8,793 nucleotides of DNA from the NCBI GenBank assembly GCA_900551415.1, contig URWB01000099.1, positions 1-8,793 on the forward strand, written 5' to 3'. Made by a program: the position numbers and the translations under genes. The stretch is from an uncultured Eubacteriales bacterium (GTDB lineage: Bacteria > Bacillota > Clostridia > Peptostreptococcales > Anaerovoracaceae). Under the pieces are notes generated by a model. That model had not been told where the DNA came from. It ran no database searches and saw only the letters and a list, made by a program, of their open reading frames with translations. Shown one piece after another: positions 1-5,840 of the stretch (its first letter is position 1; each line of letters opens with the position of its first letter).

Positions 1-1843
1 TTGAGTTTTGCGCGATGGTATCCAAAACAATATCGGACAGCGCTTCATAAGAGAAAATCGGTCTTTCCGCAAGGGAAGGACTCGGTGATTGCAGTGCGGG
101 ACCATCGTTTCCTTTTAAAATATGTACCCCCTGCTGGATCGAGGAAGGCAGTTCCCCCAGCAACCGGTAATATAAGGCCGCGTTTTCGAGCTCTCGCACA
201 TTGCCCGGCCAAGAATGGCGTAAAATCGCTTGAATATCCTTTGGAGCGATATCGTGAAAGTTCTTTCCGAGAAAAGCTTCTAATAAAGGAAGAATATCTT
301 CAGGACGATTTCGGAGCGGAGCAATATTAATTGAGATGACATTCAAGCGATAAAACAAATCGTTGCGAAATTTTCCCTCTAGGACCTGCTTCTCTAAGTT
401 TACATTCGTAGCAGCTAAAATTCGAACATCGATGTTGATCAATTTGTCGCTTCCGATCCGCATGATTTGCCGTTCTTGCAGAACACGCAGAAGGCGGGAC
501 TGCAAGCTGGGAGAGATGTCCCCGATTTCATCCAAAAAGATAGTGCCGTGCTGTGCATGCTCAAAAAGACCGATTTTTCCGTTTTTTTGTGCGCCGGTAA
601 ATGAGCCTGCTTCATAACCGAAGAGCTCACTCTCAAGCAAGGCCTCCGGCAAGGCAGCGCAATTGATTGCAACAAAGGGTTGGTTCTTTCGATTGGAAAA
701 ATTGTGGATGGATTGAGCGAGAAGCTCTTTGCCCGTACCACTTTCGCCGCGTATTAACACTGTATGATCCGATGGCGCAGCTTTTTTTGCAATGGCAATA
801 CAATTCTGCATGGAAGAGGAGCAGTGAATCATATCTTTAAAATGATACTTTGCATAAAACCCACTGCGCTGCAGCTGCTGCGTCAAATTGTTTTCGGTAT
901 CGCGCAGTCCTTTTTCGTCTTGTAAAAAGAGAATATAGCCCACAAGTTCATCTAAAAGGGTGACAGACTCCTTACTTGCCAGATAGTTGACGCCGTGATA
1001 GGATACAACCTCGTCTGTAAATTCCTTTTTTTGGATCAAGGCTTCGCCAAAAAGCATCTGCTGATCAAAAAGATCCCCGGAACCAAGACCAAAGAGATCA
1101 TAGGCAGTTTCATTGATGTAGTGCACGCGGTTGTTGAGATCCAGCAAAATAATAGCGCGATGAGACTCTTCGACGACGCTGACGATCATCTGATCTTTCA
1201 GGTAATTGCTGAAATAACTGTCGATGAAATTGCTTCCGACCTCCCTCTCGTCATGAATCTTATGGATGAGGTTCCTTTTTACAACAGGGGTTTCCAGATC
1301 GAGCAGCGCGATCAGCTTTTGGAAGGTTTCGAAGCTCACTTCGCGGTTGTGAATGCTGTAAATTTCTTTGATATGGGACGGAATCAAATCCGCAGTATGA
1401 TGTGCAAGGATGGCGATATGGATGTTGTCGTACATACCGGAGGCTGCCGAAGCGGGGTCATACGGAATCAAATTTAAATGACCGATACCAAGCTCATAGA
1501 TCATATAAATCGTTTGCAGTGTGCTTTCTCTGGAATCGTTTACAAGCAGAACATTGGAGCCTTTGGGAATATTCGCAAGAGGCTTTAAATACTTTTTCTG
1601 GATACTTCTTGTGATTACGATGACCTTTGAAAAATCATCAATATGATTCGGCAGGAAGCGAAGCATTTCTTCATAGCAAACCAAATAGGCATCAGCAGAA
1701 ATTAACTGATGCGGAGGCATTTCATCCAAATAGTAGTTTGTAATCTGGATATAATCGCCGAGAACATTTAAAAGATTGTTTTCAATATAACGAATAGCGG
1801 GTTGATTTTCACGATCCCGGTAAAAAATAGCGACTTGTTTCAA
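1..1843 (-). CDS. Sigma-54-dependent transcriptional activator (PAS/AAA+), C-terminus beyond window
   Basis: A bacterial enhancer-binding protein that would use ATP hydrolysis to open sigma-54 promoters. The frame is uninterrupted for 614 codons from a TTG at 1843 to the left edge. The start is chosen because GGAGGTGAT (1856-1848), an excellent ribosome binding site, lies 8 nt upstream. Residues 1-190 form a sensor I cannot name; LLVNDS (99-104) and the GHLNLIPY stretch (121-128) stand out. A PAS-like segment follows at about 218-310. The AAA+ domain contains Walker A GESGTGKE (366-373), the sigma-54 contact loop GSFTGA (413-418; usually GAFTGA), Walker B GTIFLDEIGD (433-442) and the arginine-finger region FRNDLFYRLN. 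The last visible residues, DIVLDTIAQNS, are where the linker to the C-terminal helix-turn-helix should begin; that helix-turn-helix lies outside. There is no obvious receiver-domain aspartate pattern, so direct ligand sensing is more likely than phosphorylation. It is divergent from, and probably controls, the two sigma-54 promoters to its right. Confidence 0.95.
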   Translation of the reverse strand, partial: MKQVAIFYRDRENQPAIRYIENNLLNVLGDYIQITNYYLDEMPPHQLISADAYLVCYEEMLRFLPNHIDDFSKVIVITRSIQKKYLKPLANIPKGSNVLLVNDSRESTLQTIYMIYELGIGHLNLIPYDPASAASGMYDNIHIAILAHHTADLIPSHIKEIYSIHNREVSFETFQKLIALLDLETPVVKRNLIHKIHDEREVGSNFIDSYFSNYLKDQMIVSVVEESHRAIILLDLNNRVHYINETAYDLFGLGSGDLFDQQMLFGEALIQKKEFTDEVVSYHGVNYLASKESVTLLDELVGYILFLQDEKGLRDTENNLTQQLQRSGFYAKYHFKDMIHCSSSMQNCIAIAKKAAPSDHTVLIRGESGTGKELLAQSIHNFSNRKNQPFVAINCAALPEALLESELFGYEAGSFTGAQKNGKIGLFEHAQHGTIFLDEIGDISPSLQSRLLRVLQERQIMRIGSDKLINIDVRILAATNVNLEKQVLEGKFRNDLFYRLNVISINIAPLRNRPEDILPLLEAFLGKNFHDIAPKDIQAILRHSWPGNVRELENAALYYRLLGELPSSIQQGVHILKGNDGPALQSPSPSLAERPIFSYEALSDIVLDTIAQNS

Positions 1844-1847
1844 AGAA

Positions 1848-1856
1848 ATCACCTCC
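1848..1856 (-). promoter_or_regulatory. Ribosome binding site fixing the TTG start of the regulator
   Basis: On the minus strand the sequence reads GGAGGTGAT, close to a full anti-Shine-Dalgarno match. It ends a few bases before TTG at 1843-1841. No in-frame ATG has comparable placement, so this site decides the start. Confidence 0.85.
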
Positions 1857-1865
1857 AAAAGACGA

Positions 1866-1876
1866 TGCTTCAAGCA
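1866..1876. repeat. Short palindrome TGCTTCAAGCA at the regulator transcription start
   Basis: The 11-bp sequence TGCTT-C-AAGCA is a perfect palindrome around one central base. It overlaps the expected +1 (about 1875) of the sigma-A promoter that faces the regulator. It could be an operator for autoregulation, but a palindrome this short can arise by chance. Confidence 0.35.
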
Positions 1877-1881
1877 AGATA

Positions 1882-1910
1882 ATTTTACAAATTTTTTTAA
1901 AGCATGTCAA
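1882..1910 (-). promoter_or_regulatory. Sigma-A promoter for the regulator gene
   Basis: Minus strand: a consensus -35 TTGACA (1910-1905), a 17-bp spacer, then a -10 TAAAAT (1887-1882; five of six match TATAAT). Transcription would begin near 1875, giving a leader of about 32 nt before the TTG start. This means the activator would be made by housekeeping polymerase independently of sigma-54. Confidence 0.75.
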
Positions 1911-1928
1911 GGTTTCCTGTAGGAATCC
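1911..1928. repeat. Imperfect palindrome between the divergent promoters (candidate operator)
   Basis: GGTTTCC-TGTA-GGAATCC has 7-bp arms that match at six of seven positions. It abuts the -35 of the regulator promoter and ends two bases before the sigma-54 -24 element. A protein bound here would touch both promoters. It is closer to the sigma-54 promoter than a normal activator enhancer site, so a repressing or autoregulatory role fits better than activation. Function is inferred from position only. Confidence 0.35.
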
Positions 1929-1930
1929 GG

Positions 1931-1947
1931 TGGCATAAATATTGCAT
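1931..1947 (+). promoter_or_regulatory. Sigma-54 (-24/-12) promoter of the flavoprotein-dehydrogenase genes
   Basis: TGGCAT-AAATA-TTGCAT matches the TGGCAC-N5-TTGC[A/T] consensus at every key position except C to T at the sixth base. The invariant GG (1932-1933) and GC (1944-1945) have the required spacing. Transcription would begin near 1957, about 30 nt before the flavoprotein ATG. A sigma-54 activator gene is immediately divergent. Confidence 0.88.
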
Positions 1948-1988
1948 TTTATAATGAGAAAAAAATTGCAGCAAAGAAAGGAGAAAAA

Positions 1989-2591
1989 ATGAAGGTACTT
2001 TTGATAAACGGAAGCCCGCATGAAAATGGATGTACGTTTACCGCATTGCACAGGATTGCCGAGACATTGGAACTGCAAGATGTCTCCACGGAAATTTTCC
2101 ACATCGGAAAGACGCCGGTAGGCGGATGCATGGATTGCGGATATTGTGCAGAGAAAAAAATTTGCGTCATTGATGATTGCGTAAATAGAGCCTTGAAAAA
2201 AGCGGAGGAAGCCGATGGCTTTGTATTTGGAACGCCGGTTTACTTTGCTTCTCCAAATGGGTCGATGGTTGCATTCATGGATCGCTTTTTTAAGGCAGGG
2301 GACTTTGCGCATAAGCCTGCTGCTGTTGCGGCCTCTGCAAGACGTGGGGGATGCACGGCAGCGCTGGAGGTCCTGATCAAGTATCCGACGTATAACCAGA
2401 TGCCCCTGGTCAGCGCAGATTACTGGCCGATCATTCATGGAAATACGCCGGAAGAAGTCTTGCGGGATGAAGAAGGCTTGCATACCATGGAGACCTTGGG
2501 ACTGAACATGGCATGGCTCCTAAAGTGCATTGAAAACGGGGAGAAACCGGTAAAACGCGAGAAATCGATTTGGACAAATTTTATCAGATAG
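1989..2591 (+). CDS. Flavodoxin-fold / NAD(P)H-dependent FMN reductase family protein with four-cysteine motif
   Basis: A 200-residue soluble flavoprotein of the NADPH-dependent FMN reductase/iron-sulfur flavoprotein superfamily. The N-terminus MKVLLINGSP plus the following HENGCT is the FMN phosphate-binding loop (residues 7-16). The GTPVYFASPNGSMVAFMDRF segment (81-100) is the conserved flavin-contacting region of this family. Between them lies C47-x2-C50-x2-C53-x5-C59, the spacing seen in iron-sulfur flavoproteins that bind a 4Fe-4S cluster, although many family members carry similar cysteines without proof of a cluster. The ATG at 1989 follows AAAGGAG (1977-1983). It is the first gene after a sigma-54 promoter, with 9 bp to the dehydrogenase downstream. 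A role moving electrons for the pathway, or reducing a substrate, is inferred. The substrate is unknown. Confidence 0.88.
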   Translation: MKVLLINGSPHENGCTFTALHRIAETLELQDVSTEIFHIGKTPVGGCMDCGYCAEKKICVIDDCVNRALKKAEEADGFVFGTPVYFASPNGSMVAFMDRFFKAGDFAHKPAAVAASARRGGCTAALEVLIKYPTYNQMPLVSADYWPIIHGNTPEEVLRDEEGLHTMETLGLNMAWLLKCIENGEKPVKREKSIWTNFIR

Positions 2592-2600
2592 GAGGAAAGC

Positions 2601-3314
2601 ATGAAAAAGATTGCACTTGTGACAGGAGCGGCCGGAGGAATTGGACAGGCGATTGTATGCAGGCTTGCGGAGGAAGGTATGAAGGTATATGCCAATGCCA
2701 GAAGTGAGGAGAAATTAAAAAAGACCCTAGACTTGTGCAAAGGCTGTGATGTCGAACCTTTGATTTTCGATGTGACAGATTTAGCTGATGCGGAACGTAA
2801 AATCATGTCGCTGGAGGGAATCGATTACCTGGTTAACAATGCCGGCAAAAGCATAAGAAAGAAGTCAATTGAGGACTTAACGGAGGAGGATTGGGACAGT
2901 ATTTTAGATACAAATGCAAAAGGCTATTTTTTCATGATGAAATATGCAATAAGAAAAATGAAAAAGGACGCGGCAATCGTTAACCTGACCTCTGGGGCAG
3001 CAAAAACCGGCGGCGATTTTGTTTCCATTCCGTATTCATCCTCAAAGGGCGCGATCAACGCGCTAACGATTTCGATGGCGCGAGAGCTTGCCCCAAGAGG
3101 CATTCGAGTGAACGCTGTTTCACCGGGGTTTGTTGATACGGACATGCTGACTTTGAACGGAAAAGAACGAGACTATTATCCTCCGATTATTCCGTTGGGG
3201 CGCCTCGGAACAACGGAAGATATCTCCAATGCTGTCTGTTTTCTGTTGTCGGATGAGGCAAGCTTTATGACCGGCCAGATCATAGAGGTCAACGGCGGCG
3301 ATATAATGGGATAA
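2601..3314 (+). CDS. Short-chain dehydrogenase/reductase (FabG-like SDR)
   Basis: A 237-residue classical SDR that would interconvert a carbonyl and an alcohol with NAD(P)H. Visible motifs are the Rossmann TGAAGGIG (8-15), NNAG (79-82), the catalytic asparagine in TNAKG (N105), serine in NLTSG (S131) and Y145-S-S-S-K149. NAVSPGFVDTDM (171-182) closes the nicotinamide site, and the end, ending in NGGDIMG, is typical of the family. R34 after the second beta strand hints at NADP(H), though this is weak. Length is normal for FabG-like enzymes. The gene follows the flavoprotein by 9 bp, with a GGAGG site before the ATG, so the two are co-transcribed. FabG itself is unlikely because no fatty-acid synthesis genes are nearby; a catabolic dehydrogenase or reductase is the better reading. 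No terminator is visible after it. Confidence 0.92.
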   Translation: MKKIALVTGAAGGIGQAIVCRLAEEGMKVYANARSEEKLKKTLDLCKGCDVEPLIFDVTDLADAERKIMSLEGIDYLVNNAGKSIRKKSIEDLTEEDWDSILDTNAKGYFFMMKYAIRKMKKDAAIVNLTSGAAKTGGDFVSIPYSSSKGAINALTISMARELAPRGIRVNAVSPGFVDTDMLTLNGKERDYYPPIIPLGRLGTTEDISNAVCFLLSDEASFMTGQIIEVNGGDIMG

Positions 3315-3331
3315 TCGGGACGTAAAAAACG

Positions 3332-3343
3332 AATAGTCCTATT
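3332..3343. repeat. Inverted repeat AATAG-TC-CTATT
   Basis: Perfect 5-bp arms around a 2-bp centre, about 60 bp upstream of the second sigma-54 -24 element. The distance suits an enhancer site, but the sequence is short and has no evident copy upstream of the first sigma-54 promoter, so its role is uncertain. Confidence 0.25.
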
Positions 3344-3352
3344 AAACCTGTT

Positions 3353-3386
3353 TTGGCTGTTGTAAATGCCAAGAGATTGCTGTAAA
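3353..3386 (+). promoter_or_regulatory. Candidate upstream activator site of the second sigma-54 promoter
   Basis: TTGGC (3353-3357) and GCCAA (3368-3372) form an inverted repeat with a 10-bp spacer. In the same stretch TGTAAA occurs at 3361-3366 and again at 3381-3386, exactly 20 bp apart, about two helical turns. Both lie upstream of the -24 element at 3402. This periodic arrangement is compatible with binding of an oligomeric activator. The assignment rests on layout alone. Confidence 0.35.
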
Positions 3387-3401
3387 ATCGGTGAAAAGGA
3401 A

Positions 3402-3417
3402 TGGCATGAAAATTGCT
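3402..3417 (+). promoter_or_regulatory. Sigma-54 (-24/-12) promoter of the transporter-hydrolase operon
   Basis: TGGCAT-GAAAA-TTGCT. The GG (3403-3404) and GC (3415-3416) have the same spacing as in the first sigma-54 promoter, and the -24 hexamer is identical (TGGCAT). Transcription would begin near 3428, leaving a leader of about 65 nt before the transporter ATG. Two near-identical promoters next to one sigma-54 activator argue for a single regulon. Confidence 0.87.
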
Positions 3418-3492
3418 ATATATTTAGAGTACCCGGGAAAATTCATACGTAGACGAAGGCATAAGTAAAAGCTTTTTAGGGAGGTAAAGTTT

Positions 3493-4926
3493 ATGAGTGA
3501 GAGCACCAATACGATGACAGGGAAAATGTCATTTGGAAGAGCGGCATTGTGTATTTTGTGTCTGATTATTGTTCTTTGCTTAGGGTTTGCAGTCTTTGGA
3601 CTGGAAACAAAAGTCGTATTTCTGATTGCATCGGTTGTTGTAACCATTTGTCTGGTTGCATATGGTTTTAAACTTGATACTGTACTTTTATGGTATGCAG
3701 ACGGATGCAGAGGAGCCATTGATGTTATTCTGATTCTAATGAGTGTAGGAACGGTAATCGGCACATGGATGGCATCCGGAGTTGTTCCGACCATCATGTA
3801 CTATGGGATCAGTTTCCTGACGCCGACATCCTTTATGCTGATAGGATTCATCCTTTGCTGTATTGTTTCCTTCTTTGTCGGAAGTTCCTATTCTACCTTG
3901 GCGACGTTAGGCGTCGCGTTTATGGGCATTGGTACTGGCCTTGGAATGAATTTGGGGCTGGTAGGCGGCATGGTTGTTTCCGGCGCAATGTTCGGTGATA
4001 AAATGTCCCCATTCTCAGACACCACAAATCTTGCACCTGCAGTATCCGGAACTACCATATACAAACATATTAATTCTATGATCTACACGGTGACGCCGGC
4101 GTTCATTATCACATTTGTTCTTTATGCGGTATTGAGTATGAAAACGAGTACAGCCGGAGCTGAAATGGAAACGGTTGATGCAATGTTAACGGCGCTAAGC
4201 ACACATTTTAACATCACACCGATACTGCTGATCGTCCCAATTGTTGTTTTAACGCTAGCGCTTTTAAAAGTACATCCATTAGTGGCAATGCTGTCAAGTG
4301 CATTTTTAGCAATGTTCATGGGAATGGTTATCCAGGCAGATCATTATGATGTAGTTACCATGCTTGTTGCATTAGGAGACGGTTTTCACACCGACACGGG
4401 GAATGACATGGTAAACAGACTGGTCTGCAGGGGCGGTATTGCATCCATGATGGAAGTTGTTGTATGGACGCTGCTGACGCTGGGAATGGGACAGACGCTG
4501 AAAGAATCCGGCATATTAAGTGCGTTCTTAGAGAAGCTGCTTGCCGTTGTCAAAAAGCCGCGGGATTTAGTCATTGGCACACTGCTCTGTTCCTTGTGCA
4601 CAGCCTGCCTGACTGCATCGCAATACTTGGCGATTATGCTTCCGGGCATGTTATTAAAGGATTCCTATACGAAGTTTAAGCTCGATAAAAGGGTTCTTTC
4701 CAGAACACTTGAGGATGGCGGCACCATGTTCTCATTCCTTATTCCGTGGGATACAGCAGGTATCTATACGGCTTCGGTTCTGGGAATTTCAACATTGACA
4801 TATGCACCTTATGCGTTTCTTCTGATTGCGTGTCCGATTGTAGCAGCAGTGTATGCATGCATTGGATTTGCGCAGTTTAAGGATACCGGAGAAGAATCAA
4901 CTGAAGAGAAGGCTGTAGAAGCATAG
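3493..4926 (+). CDS. NhaC-family Na+/H+ antiporter-type membrane transporter
   Basis: A 477-residue integral membrane protein with around a dozen hydrophobic helices and a short charged tail (EESTEEKAVEA). GDKMSPFSDTTNLAPA (168-183) is a hallmark of the NhaC family within the ion transporter superfamily. The upstream stretch with VGSSYSTLATLG is also typical. The ATG at 3493 follows AGGGAGG (3478-3484) by 8 nt. NhaC proteins exchange Na+ and H+; the relative MleN of Bacillus subtilis exchanges malate and lactate with these ions, so members can carry organic substrates. This gene leads a sigma-54 operon of hydrolases. I therefore infer substrate uptake or product export, not general pH homeostasis. 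Only 13 bp separate it from the next gene, so the two are co-transcribed. The family call is firm; the substrate is unknown. Confidence 0.92.
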   Translation: MSESTNTMTGKMSFGRAALCILCLIIVLCLGFAVFGLETKVVFLIASVVVTICLVAYGFKLDTVLLWYADGCRGAIDVILILMSVGTVIGTWMASGVVPTIMYYGISFLTPTSFMLIGFILCCIVSFFVGSSYSTLATLGVAFMGIGTGLGMNLGLVGGMVVSGAMFGDKMSPFSDTTNLAPAVSGTTIYKHINSMIYTVTPAFIITFVLYAVLSMKTSTAGAEMETVDAMLTALSTHFNITPILLIVPIVVLTLALLKVHPLVAMLSSAFLAMFMGMVIQADHYDVVTMLVALGDGFHTDTGNDMVNRLVCRGGIASMMEVVVWTLLTLGMGQTLKESGILSAFLEKLLAVVKKPRDLVIGTLLCSLCTACLTASQYLAIMLPGMLLKDSYTKFKLDKRVLSRTLEDGGTMFSFLIPWDTAGIYTASVLGISTLTYAPYAFLLIACPIVAAVYACIGFAQFKDTGEESTEEKAVEA

Positions 4927-4939
4927 AAAGGAGAAAAAA

Positions 4940-5782
4940 ATGCAGAAAACAGGAAAAGTAAATCTTCCGGAAGGAAAGAAAATTGCGGTTAATTTTAGTT
5001 TTGACTTTGACTCTTCCTCTGTATGGATGGAATCTTTTAAGAAAGAATCAGAAGTATACATGTCCAGAGGCGAATATGGAGCAGTCGTAGGCGTTCCGCG
5101 CATTTTAGACTTACTCGATAAATTTAATTTTAAGGCGACATTCTTCATTCCGGGGCATACGATAGATACATACCCGGAAATCTGCAAAGAAATCGTCGCC
5201 AGAGGGCATGAGGTTGGACATCACGGCTATGTGCATGAAGACCCTACATTCCTTTCGTGGGAAGAGGAAGAAGCAATCATCATCAAGGGACTTGAAGCGT
5301 TAAAACGCATTGGTGTTACACCTGTCGGATACAGATCCCCGGGATTTGATTTCAGTCCGAATACCATCGCGATATTAGAAAAATACGGCATCAAATATGA
5401 CAGCAGTCTGATGGGAAATGATTTTTATCCATATCATCCGACGCCTTGCACGGTTCATTATGACAGAGGAAACGAGTTCGGCGAGCCTGCAAAACTTGTT
5501 GAGATTCCTTGCTCCTGGTATATGGATGATTTCCCTCACTCTGAATTCATTATGACGAGGACCGGAATGAAGCCACAGAGCCAGATTTCTGAGATCTGGA
5601 CCGGGACCTTTGACTATGGCGTAAAACATGTGAAAAATGGTTTACTTGCTGTTTGCATGCACCCACAAGTGATCGGACGTCCGCATAACATAACCATGTT
5701 GGAAGCGTTTATGCAGCATGTCGTTGACTGTGGTGCTTGGGTGGCTCCGTTCAAGGACATTTATGACAGAATAGAATTTTAA
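4940..5782 (+). CDS. Polysaccharide deacetylase-fold hydrolase of the PuuE / cyclic imidase / HpPgdA type
   Basis: A 280-residue NodB-fold metal hydrolase. Visible motifs: FDFD (21-24) at the position of the catalytic and metal-binding aspartates; ATFFIPG (66-72); GHEVGHHGYVHEDP (89-102) with the metal-binding H95-x3-H99 pair; GYRSPGFDFS (130-139), the R-x-P motif; and MHPQVIGRPHN (240-250) with the late active-site histidine. The sequence style (RSPGFDFSPNT, HPQVIGRPHN, no signal peptide) fits the cytoplasmic branch containing PuuE allantoinase, bacterial cyclic imide hydrolase and Helicobacter pylori PgdA, not secreted chitin or xylan deacetylases. The lack of a leader and the catabolic neighbours favour hydrolysis of a cyclic imide, ureide or N-acyl small molecule. 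The ATG follows AAAGGAG (4927-4933), the same site used by the flavoprotein gene. The exact reaction cannot be told from sequence. Confidence 0.88.
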   Translation: MQKTGKVNLPEGKKIAVNFSFDFDSSSVWMESFKKESEVYMSRGEYGAVVGVPRILDLLDKFNFKATFFIPGHTIDTYPEICKEIVARGHEVGHHGYVHEDPTFLSWEEEEAIIIKGLEALKRIGVTPVGYRSPGFDFSPNTIAILEKYGIKYDSSLMGNDFYPYHPTPCTVHYDRGNEFGEPAKLVEIPCSWYMDDFPHSEFIMTRTGMKPQSQISEIWTGTFDYGVKHVKNGLLAVCMHPQVIGRPHNITMLEAFMQHVVDCGAWVAPFKDIYDRIEF

Positions 5783-5789
5783 TAGGAAG

Positions 5790-5821
5790 CGGGGAGAGGA
5801 AATCGTGATTTCCTCTCCTCG
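5790..5821 (+). other. Strong intergenic hairpin before the amidohydrolase
   Basis: A 14-bp stem (5790-5803 with 5808-5821), including one G-U pair, closes a 4-base loop CGTG. The sequence after it is AATATATAGGAGG, with no T-run, so it is not an ordinary terminator. It ends 8 bases before the ribosome binding site of the next gene. It may stabilise or process the mRNA or tune translation of the downstream gene. Confidence 0.7.
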
Positions 5822-5828
5822 AATATAT

Positions 5829-5834
5829 AGGAGG
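5829..5834 (+). promoter_or_regulatory. Ribosome binding site fixing the TTG start of the amidohydrolase
   Basis: AGGAGG lies 6 nt before TTG at 5841-5843. The upstream in-frame GTG at 5805 sits in the hairpin loop, lacks a usable ribosome binding site, and would add residues not expected at the start of this family. TTG is therefore the start. Confidence 0.8.
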
Positions 5835-5840
5835 GAAATC

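Noticed and set aside
1..330. Plus-strand open frame at the left edge
   Set aside because: It is antisense to the AAA+ domain and linker of the regulator, whose frame is continuous and carries all family motifs.
995..1477. 160-residue plus-strand open frame
   Set aside because: Antisense to the sensor and PAS part of the regulator; no ribosome binding site and no recognisable domain.
1882..1891. ATTTTACA as a shared activator site with TGTAAAAT at 3381-3388
   Set aside because: At this position the sequence is explained by the -10 element of the regulator's sigma-A promoter, so the resemblance is probably chance.
1809..2483. 224-residue minus-strand open frame
   Set aside because: It crosses the divergent promoter region and lies antisense to the flavoprotein gene, whose motifs are clear.
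5805..5840. GTG start for the amidohydrolase
   Set aside because: The GTG is in a hairpin loop without a ribosome binding site; AGGAGG followed by TTG at 5841 gives the expected family N-terminus.
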